Assembly (NCBI GenBank): GCA_963669155.1
Contig: OZ022579.1
Span: forward strand, 23,739,770 to 23,803,769
Reading direction: 5' to 3'
Origin: Arbacia lixula
Lineage: Eukaryota; Echinodermata; Echinoidea; Arbacioida; Arbaciidae
DNA: 64,000 nt
Position 1 is the first letter of the stretch, and every line of letters starts with the position of its first letter. The notes under the pieces are model-generated. The model did not search any database, was not told where the DNA came from, and worked only from the letters and a program-made list of their open reading frames with translations. This document shows positions 1 to 13,138 of this stretch, one piece after another. The position numbers were made by a program, and so were the translations under genes.

Positions 1-1136
1 TAATCAATGAATAGTTGGTATGTCATTCTCATTGTACCATGTTTTATGAAATGTAGTCAATAAACTTTAAGATTGAGGGTGTGACCTTCACCACTGACAT
101 TTCCTTTCTAAGCCGTATCAATAAATTTGTTTGTAATTCATCATAAAATGGCCAAATTTCATAAAACTTGGTGTAATATATATTAAGTAATATGGCATAC
201 ATGAAATTTCCGAATTGGATCTCTACGTCTGACCTTTGATCATTGATATAACTAATCCAAAACATGATCAATGCAATATCATAATTAAGTCATACATTGA
301 CGTCAAATAGAACCCTGCAAACAATTTGTTGTTTTGTCTCCCGGTCAGCAGTGATCGTGTAACATAGAAATAAATGAGTAAGTGATTATAGAGGTGTAGA
401 ACGCTTTGGGTTAGGAGAAAATCCCACTACGGTCAGTACGAAGATGTATTTCACATCTTACTGAGTTACTCCAATGTATTCATCATTGTCACTGGACCAT
501 ACCTAGGGGACTACTGGCAGTGCCGGCACAGGCAAGATTAAAAACACGTCAGGAAAATACAAGTAATTGCATACTTCAATCGGAATTAATGTAATCATAT
601 ACTTCAATCGGAATAGATTGATCTGGTTATAGACACTAATGGCTCCTCCACCTTCAGACAAGCTACACACTCATCACTCTCTTAGCTTGCATGAACTCAG
701 CTTGCAAAGATTGCAAGACATTGTGCCAAACTACCGTCTTGAAGTTGAATTTCAGCTTTCCGTGCTTTTTCATCTGCTCTTTTTGTAACATAGATATCAG
801 TCTGTACTACCTATACCTCTGCTGGCTTTGAACCCGTCTACAAAAATAGAGAGATTTTTCAGATTTTTCAGTTTTCAAGTTCAAAACGAAATGCTCTTTC
901 CTCAAATACAAACCCCATTGATTTTCTATGTAGAGCTCAACATGGAATGTGATATATTATGAAAAGGCTAATGCAGCATTTATAAGAGTTCCGTTGTGTT
1001 TTCAGAGTCACTTTTGGATCAGCCGTGATAAATGTACACCCCAGGGCGGTTATATGATATGCACACTTACTGCCCCTGCACGTGTGTAAAGGTCACGGGG
1101 TAAAGTCACAGCTTTCTTAATATATTGAAATGAGTC
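1..1136. other. No gene seen
   Basis: AT-rich DNA. A short direct repeat 'catacttcaatcggaat' occurs at about 570 and 600. Nothing else recognised. Confidence 0.5.
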
Positions 1137-1569
1137 TTGGGTTGCGTTCATGCGACTCATTTTTGCCCTAGGATCATGATTAGAATAATTATTCAAAACG
1201 ATTTTCTGCAAAATCATGATTGTATTCAGACAAAATTGAATATAAACATGATTCAAAACGCAAACATATTAAACGCAAACATGAAATGCTGAAAAAGGGG
1301 CGTTTGGAAACACGTTTCTGCAGAATCACGTTCGAAAAAAGGTCGCTTGAACGCAACCGCATTTTGAATCATGATACATGCATTTAAAAGCTGATCTATA
1401 CTTCCTGGATCAAACTGAGCACTGCGATGCACACTGGATCGGCCCGAATCTGAGGAGAAACGTGATTGGAGAGAAGGTCGTCTGAACGCTGATTGTGTCG
1501 TTATCATGATTAATGTTTGCGTTTTGAATCATGATTCTGGCGATGGTCGTATAAACGCAACTCAGGATG
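1137..1569. mobile_element. Fold-back element with ATCATGATT repeats
   Basis: Inverted ends GGGTTGCGTTCATGCGAC and GTCGTATAAACGCAAC, with several inverted copies of aatcatgatt and 'aaacgcaaac' between them. The overall stem-loop layout is that of a MITE. The superfamily is not clear. Confidence 0.6.
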
Positions 1570-1845
1570 GCTATAAGCTCAAAAGAGCATCCCCAGCAGA
1601 TCATCATCTGAGTCCAGACTGCTATTGCATAATTCACCCTTCTCCTCTGGCTCTACCTTCTTCTTCTTCTTCCGTTTTCCTTCGGAGATTTCAGGACGAC
1701 TATTTGGAGGAGGATATTTGGCAGGTGCTTTCTTGCCGCTCTGGCTGGAGGCGGGATAATGTGAAGGGAAGGCGTCTCGCAGGAAGACTTTGGAACGTAT
1801 GTCGGCCTGGGAGGGGAGAGTAAGAGAAGGACGGGCAGGGGAAAG

Positions 1846-2215
1846 TTAAAGGGACACGTCACTGAGCATTTGTGGCGCGATATCATTTATAGAGGGCACT
1901 GCAATCGACGGCGTTCGGCGGCAGTCTTATCAGCCCCACCCCAGTGCTGGCACTACCCCACCCTCAAGATCTGCAAAACTGTGGTAGCGTCAATCTCGTG
2001 CGTGTGAGCTACTAGCAACTGTTTTTGACACGCTTTGGTGCATGTACACAAAATAAGCAAATATCACATGTAAAGTCACCCGTATCGCTACAATTGCGTG
2101 ATTGTTTGCCGAAGTTATACGGAGATTCCCCAATGTTAATCCACGTCTAACGCCGTCGATTGCAGCGTCCTCTATAAACGATAACGCCACAAAAGCTCAT
2201 TGACGTGCCCTTTAA
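1846..2215. mobile_element. TTAA-flanked fold-back MITE (family H)
   Basis: TTAA at both ends, then inverted AGGGACACGTCAC.. and ..TGACGTGCCCT. Long inverted arms extend inward through the stretches 'tatagagg' and 'tcgacggcg'. The TTAA site and AGGG ends fit Kolobok-type elements. Confidence 0.8.
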
Positions 2216-4184
2216 TATTTACTTGCAATGGTCACTTTTCAAACCTGATTTCATGACACCAACACATCAATCTATTAATAAATACTACATGTATTTATAA
2301 AAATTGAAAAACTTTAGGTAACACCATGTGGTTGTAATATTTTGGAAAAGGAAAAGAAAAAGTGAAAAGAGGAGAGATTTTTTTACAATACTTTCACAAG
2401 ACTATCTTTAGCTTTAGTTTTCGATGTTTTTCACTGAAAATAAATGGGATGAAATGGGAGTTAGAAGAAGAGGGTGGTGATGAGTGTTGTAAACTAGTCA
2501 CAAAGTAGTTATACAAATAAAAGAAGAAAGAAATGAGAATGGCAAAGTATGGAGAAGTTACAGTAAGTTTTGCAAATAACTTAAGGTTTCTTCCAAAATC
2601 AGAAAGAGAGAGTAACAGTCTCCTATGTTCTGCATTATACTGCATTATCATTTTTACAAAGTGGGCTCTCTTGTTTACTGTTTTTATTTTTAATTGCATT
2701 GCAGGGGAAGGAAGGGGGAAGCAGTGTTCAGTGAGACAAAGAAAGCCACGCACAGAAAATGGTGGGAGGGTTGAAAAAGAAAGGTGGATTAAATCTAATC
2801 TGAGTTAAAAGCCAGAATGAATTTCCATTACAACTAGCAGCAGTAGCTAGACAAAAGGAGAGAAATGTCAGACAAGAGCAAAAAAGAAGTATGAAGAAAA
2901 CTGTCAAAGAAAAGTGAGAAGTTGCCAAAAAACATGAAGAATGTCGTTGCTTTTAGAATCAAGAACATCTTGCTGAATGTATATTGCAGATATGTGATTA
3001 CCTAGCAAGAAGCAGGAAACAAATATTCAAAGTAGAATGATGCCACTGGCCACTTGTGGCGGAGCCATAAAAAGCCACATCAATACCATATCTTTGACTT
3101 TCATAAATAATGAAAACAGCTAAATCATAGATCCATGCAGAATACATCTGCATTTCATTTGCATTTACACATATTAGCACTTTTGACATGAGTATCAATA
3201 CACGGGCGTGGTGGCCTTATAAAAGTACATATCTATATCTTTTTTCTGAGGCCTGAAGCTGCACATTTTGAAATGTAGAGCAAAACGTGCAGTGCGTACA
3301 TACTTACAATGGGTAAAAATAGAATTCCCATGTAGGGAAACAACTCTATTACTTGATGAGACATGACATTACCTGTATACTTACATAACAATATCATACG
3401 GATGAGGACTGGCATAGTCAGTTTCCACTTACATATCTACTCATCTTCAAATCTCATTGACATAATGTAGCAAGTATCCTTATGTCAGATATTGTTAACG
3501 TACAGTAGCTAGATACTTAGTTTTCCTCTGCATTTCTCTCCCTCCAAACGGCAATAATGTTGCAACCCTGACCCGATTCTCTCCATTTCACTTGAAGTAC
3601 ATGTATGTAAACAAGCAGTCATTTCCATTAACCCATTTACTATGGGAACCGGGCATTCCCCTTTTCTGAGTAACCGGGCATACCTGGTATCCAGAAATGT
3701 ATAGTCATTAGCTTGTTTTAACTCTGTTTTAAGTACTTTTTCATTATGCATGTATTTGAATTGTGTTAATATGTGCAATCAGTAGTTAATTGTTGAACTA
3801 CAGTTCAAAATCATATTTCTAAAACTTCTTTGGAGAAAAAAATGTTCAACAAGGATTTTAATAAACAATTTACCTCCATCTCGGAAAGAAGTTTTTCTTC
3901 CACACTACCCATTGCATGCACTAGCATCATGGTTTTAGTAACATTGCGAAATATCCAGTGGAAACAATGGCAATGCTTGCAAGCAACCGGTTACGATTGA
4001 TATTCGTCCTTTGTTTATCAATGGTGTACACATGCTCTGTACACAGGTATAGTGGCTGGGTAGCCCAAAATAATCTTGTTTATGGCTGTGAGCCTGTTAT
4101 AAAATTTTGGTATACAGGTTAACAATAATAACACTAGGGGTCTGGGTGATCTAACACATACAATGCAAAAACAATCACTGATAC
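2216..4184. other. No gene seen
   Basis: AT-rich unique-looking DNA with only short open frames lacking recognisable domains. Confidence 0.5.
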
Positions 4185-4388
4185 TGAGGAGACTGGGCGT
4201 AGATACGGGGGGTCTGGGGGGCACATGCCCCACTCCCCCCCCCAAACTCTGTGTGCCCCCCCCCCCCCCCTCATGATTGTCATAAAGCAGCATTTCCTCT
4301 GGTACACAATATTTTGTGGCCCACCCACAAAATTTCAAGCCCCCCCACACAGTGCCCCTGACTCAAAAAATCCTAGCTATGCCACTGT
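4185..4388. mobile_element. C/G-rich element, possibly a small DNA transposon
   Basis: Imperfect inverted ends 'actgggcgtagatacgg' and 'cctagctatgccactg' enclose alternating G and C runs. Similar ends are common in hAT-derived short elements, but no clear 8-bp duplication is seen. Confidence 0.35.
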
Positions 4389-5911
4389 GAAACATTATAC
4401 TCTCTCTTTCTGATAGTGAAAGAAACCTATAGTTTGTTGCAAAATTTACTTTACTTTACCCTCAGGAAACTTCTCCACTCTGTCTATTGTTTCCTTGTCT
4501 GTATTATTACTTTGTGAATAGTTCACAACTCTCACCCCCCCCCCCCTTCCCTTCTCCTTCCCTTTCAACTTTTTCATTTTCAGTTTGAACATTGAAAGGT
4601 AAAGCTAAACACAGTCTTGTGTAAGTGTTATGAAATAAAATAAAAATCCATCTTTCCTCTTTTCACTCTTTCCTATCCTTTCTTCATCCCAAAGAGGGGT
4701 TAATTATATCTTTGAAAAATGCAACCATGAGGTACTACCAAAAGTTTTGATATTTTCTAAATAATACTTTATTTGTACACTATCGTCATGGAGCTATACA
4801 AAGATAATTTAGAAAAAAAAACATCAAAATTAAAAGGGAATTGGATATCACTTTTGCAGCAAGAGTGCAACAAACAATTCAAAATCTAAATTCTTAGAAA
4901 CTAAAAAGGGAAAGGGAGATGGGGTAAAACTTTTTTGCAGAGAAAAATCATATTGCTCTATTCTGATGATTTATGATCAAACAGGTGGACCGCATGGGGT
5001 AACAAAAAATAGATTGCAATGATGATTTTAACTACTACACAACTGTAGGAGGGAAAAGCACTTGACGTCTAATGTGTCTCTTTTACAAAAAGACGTGCTT
5101 CTCATGAACATGTGGGAAAACAACACAACAGCATTCCAAAACATTGGTACGATAATAACACAATTGCACAAAGTTGGTGTTCACGTTCTCCCTAAAATAG
5201 TTTTAGGTGGTGTATATGTAACTTCTATGAGACTCTTGATAATTCATATTAGTATACAAATATAAACCGCCTTGAGGGGAGCCAGTGAAATCTATGGGCG
5301 GGAGGTGACTTGAATTGTACTATTTCCTGAGTGGCCCAGCCCCGAAAGACATAGTGCCTCGGAAATGGTGCCTCGAGTTGAAGGACGTATATAGTTACTT
5401 TAAATCCCTCATTGAAACTTTATGATAGGCCAAGCAGGAAGAAAAATGTGGCCATTCCCAAAGATCCATTTAACATTAGATAAAAACATGGAGAAGCCAC
5501 TCATTTGATTTTCATTTGCTTGAGCAAACAAGCAAGAATGCATGTTGCGCCTCAGCCAATACTCTGCGAGACGTGCCCTGGCGCACCATATGGCCACCCT
5601 CTAAGACACAAAAAAGCAGTTGAAAAAAATTATTGCTCACATTATGTATGTTGCGCTTCTCTGACAACAAGGACGCATGGACATTTAACGCCTCTTGAAA
5701 AGTACTATCTGCCTCCGCACCCTCTGACGTCAAAGATGATACCTTTAGGCTTTCAGAAAATATGGCATGAGAGGGCTCGGAGGGGGGATAATACTTTTTC
5801 ACAGATAGTAGAAATATCTTTGATGCAATGGAACCTACAACTCATCGTGTTCACAATTGACTTATGGGAAAGCCTGATTGGGGTCAGTCAGCGAGTGCAA
5901 GGAAATCTAGT
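4389..5911. other. No gene seen
   Basis: A C run near 4538 and a frame of 136 codons at 5505-5915 that resembles nothing recognised. Its antisense is equally open, so it is not called. Confidence 0.45.
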
Positions 5912-6417
5912 TTAAAGGGGAAGTTCACCCTGAAATTATTTTGGTTTCAATAAAAGGAGACAAATGAAAGAAACATATGAGTGAAGGTTTGACGAAAATC
6001 GGTCAAAGGAAAAGAAAGTTATTTGATTTTAAAGTTTTGACTTTGTGACGTCACGTGCGAGGTGCTCTCCCATATGTTGTGTACAAAATAAGTCGATAAA
6101 TTGCTTTTTTCCCTGTTTTTGACAACGGAATGTTTTTTTTTTCATACAGGTATGTGTGTAAAAATGTACTTCTGATAATGAATCAAACGCACTAGTAAAA
6201 GGATGCATATCTTTGTGAGAAAATGCACATTTTCGAAAAAAATTGTACACAACATATGGGAGAGCACCTCGCATGAGACGTCACAAAATCAAAACTTTAA
6301 AATCAAATAACTTTCTTTTCCTTTGACCGATTTTCGTCAAACCTTCACTCATATGTTTCTTTCATTTGCCTCTTTTTATTGAAACCAAAATAATTTCAGG
6401 GTGAACTTCCCCTTTAA
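5912..6417. mobile_element. TTAA-flanked fold-back MITE (family C, copy 1)
   Basis: TTAA-AGGGGAAGTTCACCCTG at the left and its inverted complement CAGGGTGAACTTCCCCT-TTAA at the right. The arms are near-perfect inverted repeats of about 100 bp, followed by a second inverted segment around 'gaggtgctctcccatatg'. Open frames inside it are artefacts. Confidence 0.88.
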
Positions 6418-8059
6418 CAAGCAGATATAAGGCTTCCTGGCTATGTGTATCTCATATATTTTTACTTTACCAATCAGGGGAGAAGTTTAAACATGTGCAA
6501 TGATAAACAGTCATTTGGTTACTCTTTCATGAAATTGATCACTTTATATGGTATAAAAGAACAGGAGAAAGAAACGAGGGAATGGAATCAATTCATTTAT
6601 TTCTTAATTAAAACAATTATAAATTTATGGAAGATATAACTTGATCTCTTCATTGCTCTATATCTATTTTATTTTAGTAAATACTGGAAGTAAAATACGA
6701 GCTGTGATTGGCTAGATTGGTACCACGTGACCTCCCTTCAAAAAGTTATAGAGTACATATGTACAATATAACTTTCGATTTTTGGAGGGTAAAACCTGTG
6801 TATTAAACATGAATGGGGAGAATTACACTGCGTACTTGTAGGCCATGGGCCAGAAACCGAAACGGTCCCTCCCCTTAGCCACAATTTCAAACAATATTTT
6901 TAATGTTACGCAGGACCCTCAGTTGTCAAAATCTGCCTGTTTGCCATTGCAATGGTGGTAGGTGTGGCCACCAGGGCAGTTTCCATGGTAACATGTCAAT
7001 GAATCTTGGGAATTAGAGGAAACTACAAAATTGTCATATACTGTATTTCTTAAATGATAACATAAAAAGACAAAAATTGTATAGATGTTTGGATGTATGT
7101 TGCATGCTCAGGATGAGGATGTCCAGCATAAGATATCTACCTGATACATATTTTACAATGTGCAGGAAGAGTCCTTGTATGATGACAGTGATAAAGGTGA
7201 CAATTAAAATGTACTTGTAAGGTACATTGTTTTTACAATAAGCAACAATATTTGTCATGGCCAGGACCATAATTGTCAAAAAATCTTGAAGACATTTATA
7301 TGGAAAGCTTGAAATTCATATTTCTATGCACTTTCAGTGTGTCTGTGGTGTTGAAGTGGGTGAAATGTACATGTATATATTTGATTGAGACATTGCCATG
7401 TCAACAACCATGTACTTCACACTGTTTTCAAAACAATGTGGCATGTGATGACCTTAAATGACTTGGATTTTTATTTTAGATTTCTATTTCAATCACCTAA
7501 TATATATGTAACTAAGCACTTTCATAGAGTTTTGACAGGGTAAAAGTAATTATTAATGAATATAATTATGAAATTCGAGTATTTGATTGATGAGTTGCCA
7601 TGACAATAGCCTGACACACTAACATCAACTATCGGTTTGAGAGGAAACATGCACATTATGATATCTGATGTTTATTAGAAAGAAAGCAAGGGATAAAAGA
7701 GTGAACCAGGAAAGTGATAGGATTTTGATGTGTAAACACCTAAGAATACCAAAATATTGATTTACATCATTTGAAAATATAAGCCATCATAATAGCAAAA
7801 ACTGGGCTTAAGTTCTATGTTCCCTATTTGTATAATATATTGAATATGTTCATTGAAATCACCCTTTTCTGTATCATTACCATAGCAATGACCTTATTTT
7901 GACTGTGAACTTGACCTTAAATTGGTAAGTTTCTAATCAAAATCAACTGGGCACCTTGAAAAATGTATACTTTAACACTACTTATTTTGTTTTTATGTTA
8001 CCATATGCCAAATATATGGCACTTTCTTATATTTCTGTAATTTCAGTATTTATCTAATA
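6418..8059. other. No gene seen
   Basis: AT-rich DNA without recognised coding or repeat structure. Confidence 0.5.
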
Positions 8060-8424
8060 GCAACTATAGACGCTCAACATCATTATCAGCTCTTGTAACG
8101 GCACTTGGACGGGACCTTCTTAACATGCGGCAACTTCCTGCACAGAGTTCCCTTTTTTAAATAGTGCAACACAAACTGGTCAACTTGCCTCTCCCACCAA
8201 CAATCGTCCTAGCAAATTACCATGTAAGGCATGATCACAATGTCAAGTACATCATCCCTCAAGCAACCATTGATGTCTTTAAATTCTCTTTCTTTCCACA
8301 AACAAGAATTTGGAACAGTCTACCTGGACCAGTACTTAATGCCACGTTGATGACCTTCCAGAAGGTTGCACTACCTGTTATAAGAACAGTAGTGCAGCCT
8401 GCTGTTGGCTTCCCCATCGTATAG
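8060..8424 (+). pseudogene. LINE reverse transcriptase C-terminal remnant
   Basis: The frame beginning RSTSLSALVTALGRDLLNMR, one stop (TAA at 8158), then NLPLPPTIVLANYHVR and finally the motif FFPQTRIWNSLP. This RT-thumb signature (sFFPRTir.WNsLP) is typical of non-LTR retrotransposons of the CR1/Jockey group. One in-frame stop and the missing upstream RT core show it is dead. Confidence 0.8.
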
Positions 8425-9033
8425 ACAGCTACATTTTTTTTTACTTGCACTAAATGTTCAATGCATTTTATTGTACATAAATGCATGCATCTGTCATCTC
8501 CTCATGACACAACAGCACTAAATCATCCCAGTATAGCTTCATGTAGCTGCTTTAAGGGATTACTGCATCATGTATCAAGTACTATCTAATCAATATCAAA
8601 ATGTATTATACTGTTCACACAAGGTCAGGAACTATCTAGGGTAAGAGCGTAAAATCGTAATACACGCTTTTGTCTCTCTATGTGTGAACAAGCCCAATGC
8701 CAGTGATGCGACAAAAATCTGAAGACTGCATCGATAAGGTCAGGCCATCAACTAATTTGTCTCCCACGGATGATGGTATCTTTTGTTAAATTGTTGGCAG
8801 AGACCTGGCCTGTAAACTGATGATATCATTTCACCAAGGGACATCTTTCCTTTCCAAAGAACTATGAACTGCAACAAAAACAGGATCAAGGCTGACGGTA
8901 TTCCCTGGACCTGAGCACTGAAGTGATTCCACACACTTGAGATTTGCCTTTCTGACTTGAAAGATATACCCCTCACTGAATACCAACAAAAACTTACTAA
9001 CATGCCTTTTGCTGACTTGCCACGGAAGCATTC

Positions 9034-9527
9034 TTAAAGAGATAGTCCTCCCTAAATGTAAGTTGGTTTCAATAAAAGCAGAAATATGAAAGAAACATAA
9101 AAGGTTTGACAAAAATCCATCAAAGGATAAGAAAGTTATGGTCTTTTGAAATTTCAATTTTGTGATGTAGCGTGTGACATGCTCTCCCATATTTTGTGTG
9201 CTGTATGGTTCTATAAATTGCTCTTTTGCTGTATTTGATGAAGGATGAAGGATTTTTTTTTTCCATACAGGTGTGTAAAAACATGTTTTTAATGATGCAT
9301 CGAATGCACAGGTCAAATGATGCATATCCTTTTGAAAAAGTGGACATTTAAAACAAATGTACACAACATATGGGAGAATACCTCGCATGTCACGCCAAAA
9401 AAATCAAAACTTTAAAAGATCAGTATTTTCTTATCCTTTGACAGATTTTTATCTTCACTAATATGATTTTTTCATGTTACTACTATTATTGGAACCATCT
9501 TAATTTCAGGGTGGACTATCCCTTTAA
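9034..9527. mobile_element. TTAA-flanked fold-back MITE (family C, copy 2, diverged)
   Basis: The same arms and interior landmarks as the copy at 5912 ('gctctcccatatt', 'acacaacatatgggag'), with many substitutions. Ends are TTAAAGAGATAGTCC and GGACTATCCCTTTAA. Confidence 0.82.
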
Positions 9528-10544
9528 CCCCTAACATGCCACTTTTAAGTTGTGTCACCATCAACACACAGAGATCCCATAGAATAGAAATGTGTCTGGC
9601 ACACAAAGGGTTAAAGGTCACCTGTCAATCATTCATGGTGATAGCATAGAGAGATAACACTATGTAGAGGGGCAACAGAGCAATATAATACTTCGGCTCA
9701 TCGGTGTGCGAGCAATGATTGCCTGTCGTGCGGATTCATTTCAATTCAATCATAGCACATCTCACCATCACTTCGCAGTCAGTTAAGCATTAATTGGAGG
9801 TAACGGCAATATGATCCTTCCATCGGCTCGTAGATGTGTCCGCAATGTTTGTCTATCGTGTAGATTCATTTCACTCAGCTTCATGAATGACCAAAAACAT
9901 ACAAACAGGCAAACAAAAGATGCATACAAAAGTTAAACTCCAGTAAACTCTGGTAAATAATCTTGTTGTTCTTGTGAAATATAGTATCCTCTTAGGGGAT
10001 ATTTTTTTTTAAAGGGGGGTACCAAAAGCAGAGAATAATTGTTGCATGAGAATCACAATAAAACTTACCAAGACGTTGTAATGACACCGTTCTCCCGCAA
10101 CAAAAGAGAGCTATACAGTTCTATACTGTACAAAGAGGAATAAACTCTTTATATACTATTGTCAAATATTTGGCTTCATTTAAAATGTAGTATATTTTCA
10201 CAGACCAAAATGATCATCTTGTGTAAATACCATGGCATATGGAAGAGCACTTTGATTAAGCAAATTCCACAGAATAATTGAGTCAAAAGTGCCTGTTAAT
10301 GTGTTAGATAAACACACACACAGAAAATGAGCTCTCCTTTTAGCAAAACACTGTAATGAAACAAGCTTGAGCAAAATGAAACTAACTTCAGTTTGAAAAT
10401 TTGATGTAAACTTCATGTTAGAGGTTCTAACTTCATGCAATATCAGGTTCAAGGACAGCAATTCCACAGAGATCACAATGCATAGGATGTCATGTATCAG
10501 CTACTATCACGCGCAGTAGTTCTGGAATTGATTTGTCTTCAATA
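9528..10544. other. No gene seen; weak tandem duplication
   Basis: Around 9690-9880 two related segments ('gcaatgattgcctgtcgtgc' and 'gcaatgtttgtctatcgtgt') lie about 140 bp apart, each followed by 'gattcatttca'. Nothing else recognised. Confidence 0.45.
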
Positions 10545-10745
10545 TATTCCAGATTTTAGTGAATGGGCTTTCTGGGGTAATTTCAATTTACAAAGAAATT
10601 TTAGGCATACACACAGAAGTAAGGATAGCGTGCTCCATCCTGTAAATGAACGAAAAACAAGTCAGACAAAAATCTTGGAACCAGACAGGATTTGAACCTG
10701 CAATCTACTGCTTACCGGGCAGCGACTTAGCCACGCAAGCTATTT
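10545..10745 (-). mobile_element. tRNA-derived SINE
   Basis: On the minus strand the head carries a box-A-like GTGGCTAAGTCG (about 10724-10735) and box-B GGTTCAAATCC (10688-10698), with an anticodon-arm-like CTGC..GCAG stem. It continues into a body ending AGAAAGCCCATTCACTAAAA. The body, without the head, recurs at 10852-10906 and 37707-37800. The tRNA part is degenerate and preceded by no full acceptor stem, so it is called a SINE rather than a tRNA gene. Confidence 0.65.
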
Positions 10746-10851
10746 CTAGTTCATGGGTCAAGACACGATGACATGGAAACAAATGCCCGAAAGAGTCTCA
10801 TTTCATCTGACTCATTAATATTCATGAGTAGTCCACCATAGGGGCAATTCG

Positions 10852-10906
10852 GCTAGATTTTAGTGAAAGGGCTTTCTGGGGTAATTTCAATTTATAAAGA
10901 AATTTT
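10852..10906 (-). repeat. Headless SINE body fragment
   Basis: About 55 bp nearly identical to 10548-10602 ('gggctttctggggtaatttc'), without the tRNA-like head. Confidence 0.6.
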
Positions 10907-11019
10907 TAATTCAGATTGTTTACATGTAAGAAGCACTAAACCACATAGCTCATTATGAAGTATGAGAACAAAGATGTGTCTGTACAAGAGCCATCTGACA
11001 TTTATTGATGGTGAGGATG

Positions 11020-11222
11020 TATTTAAAACCAGATGTGTAACACTGGATATGTAATACCAGATGTGTAATACCGGATGTTTAATACTGGATGTTTCATACC
11101 CGATATGTAATACCGGATGGTAACACCGGATGAGCAATACCGGATGGGTAACACCATGCAGATATGTAACACTGAATGTGTAACACCAAATATGTAACAC
11201 TGGATATGGATGTGTTACACCA
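11020..11222. repeat. Degenerate 14-20-bp minisatellite (GTAATACCGGAT)
   Basis: About a dozen copies of a unit like GTAAYACCGGATGT, diverging towards both edges. Confidence 0.75.
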
Positions 11223-12121
11223 CCAGACCCCAGATGAGTCTGGTTCAGTTTATGAACTCTTACGTATTTTGAGAAATCATAATACTGTGAGGGAGGTTCT
11301 CAAAAAGTGTTCGCTTTCATTTCTGTGATTTTAACAAAAACTTTTTATTTTGACCTGCAAAAGGGCTATCCTGTCTTTCTAACCTGCATCTTTCTGAGAA
11401 AAGCTCTTAATATGTGTTCGATCTCTGTTTCTGTGTAATCGATAGTAATTGACATTACAGAGTTTACAGTGAATGATTGGTAACAGGAGTTTTACACCTA
11501 TAAGCAAATCAATACATGAATACATCAATACAAAGTTGCCTATAAATTTCTGGGAACCATCGTATATCAACCATATTTCTTTCCATCTCAATATCCCGGG
11601 ACGTTATGCTCACGTCAATGGATCCAGCTCCCTCATTCTCCGCATCCTTGCATAAAACTTTGTGAACCGCTCTCCTAATCAGTTTCATAATCTGACTTCC
11701 TTTCTTCGAAACCTGCTTTAAAATCAAGGTTCCTCTCTCTCTCTACGGCGTTTTCTCCCCGGATGCACGCCATTACTGAGCTCTCCTACTGTTTCCATTT
11801 GGATGAGGAGAGCCCTTTCCCCTATTCCCCATGCGAGTCAGAGTATTGACATGGGGAAGTCCCGTTGGAGCAAGCTAATGCATTCACTCCGAGATCAAAT
11901 CACAGTTTCCTGTATTCTACCGAGCCAAAGTTTGGGCGACCCAAATCAGCAATGACTGTGCTCTGAAACGCATAAGTCAGGTGTTGTTTACCTCACGGCG
12001 CATCAAGATAATCGGCTTGTGCTAAACTTGTTGGCTTTTAAAAGGAATCCTTTAGAAATTGTGACAAACATACACCACAATACTTTAATGTAACCTGTAA
12101 GTTGAAAAGTTCATAGACAAA
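11223..12121. other. No gene seen
   Basis: Moderate GC around 11730-11990, but no conserved protein or RNA recognised. Confidence 0.45.
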
Positions 12122-12372
12122 TCTGCCCTACTCTGACAAAAGGAGGCAACTAACAAAAGAGACTTTTCTTGTAAATGAGCAAAATGTGTCTGTCACTTGC
12201 AATGGCATCAGTGCAACACAACATCATGTTAGATTGAATATCTCGCAGCAAGATGAATATTTCTTGTCAAGATTTTGGCCGTATGTAAGGAATGCTGAGT
12301 ACAATCTAAGAATACCAGTAACCCAGATTTGAGTGATTTGTCACTTGCTTCCTTTTGTCAGAGTAGGGCAGA
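12122..12372. mobile_element. Fold-back element with TCTGCCCTACTCTGAC ends (copy 1)
   Basis: Inverted ends TCTGCCCTACTCTGACAAAA and TTTTGTCAGAGTAGGGCAGA. A second copy in the other orientation lies at 57455-57715, and the open frame in that copy is a by-product. Confidence 0.78.
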
Positions 12373-12609
12373 AATGTTTAGATGAGTGATATCTAGGTCT
12401 TGAACTTGTTATGTTTAACCCTTTGTGTTCGAGATACATGAACGTTACTGCTCTTTGTGATGAGTGAATATCATTTGAGGGGAAAAAGGCACATATGGTA
12501 AACAAAGGCTTAAATAAACCATGCAAGGAGGAGCTAGGGTCGAACGGACAATATATGCCCGCCATGAATGAATGCATAGAGTGAGCCAGATTTACATTCA
12601 CTATTTGCT

Positions 12610-13138
12610 TTAAAGACAGCCCGTCCCTTTTTCAGATCACCACAAATCCATCGAAACATTGGCAAAACATATAGAGAAGTGTTAGCAAGCTCTATATTCA
12701 AAATTTGAAACTGATACGTAGTGTAAAATTCAAATAATGCACTTAAACAACGTCTGATTAATAGTCTTGACCTCAGGCTCTTAGCAGTTTGTGTTGAAAT
12801 ATCTGCTTCATTGATTAATCTGTTTATCAAATTATAAAACGCATTATGAAAAAAAAATGTTCTATAGAAGGAATCATCTCCAAAGTTTGGCAATTACTCT
12901 TAAAATTAGGATTTCACACAAGCATAATAACCACATAGATACTGTAACAAAGACTAATACTTTTTTCGTAGTACGAAAAAAGTCGGTTTGAAATTTAACG
13001 GCTGAAATTTTTTACATATACAGAAAGCTTCAACATGCTATATTCTTAGAAATGGTCTGGAATCACACTTTCTTCAATTTACGGTCGTGATAGACGATTT
13101 CAAATTTTAAGCTTGCAAAAGGGACGGGCAATCTTTAA
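12610..13138. mobile_element. TTAA-flanked MITE (family A, copy 1)
   Basis: Ends TTAA-AGACAGCCCGTCCC and GGGACGGGCAATCT-TTAA. About 529 bp. Two other near full-length copies are at 26142-26670 and 33768-34296. The right TTAA is shared with the next element. Confidence 0.87.

Noticed and set aside
5505..5915. 136-codon plus-strand frame as a gene
   Set aside because: Not recognisable, overlapped by an open antisense frame, runs into a MITE edge, and has no splice or start support.
10681..10745. Functional tRNA gene
   Set aside because: Box A and box B resemble a tRNA, but no acceptor stem can be formed and the downstream body is repeated elsewhere, so it is a SINE.
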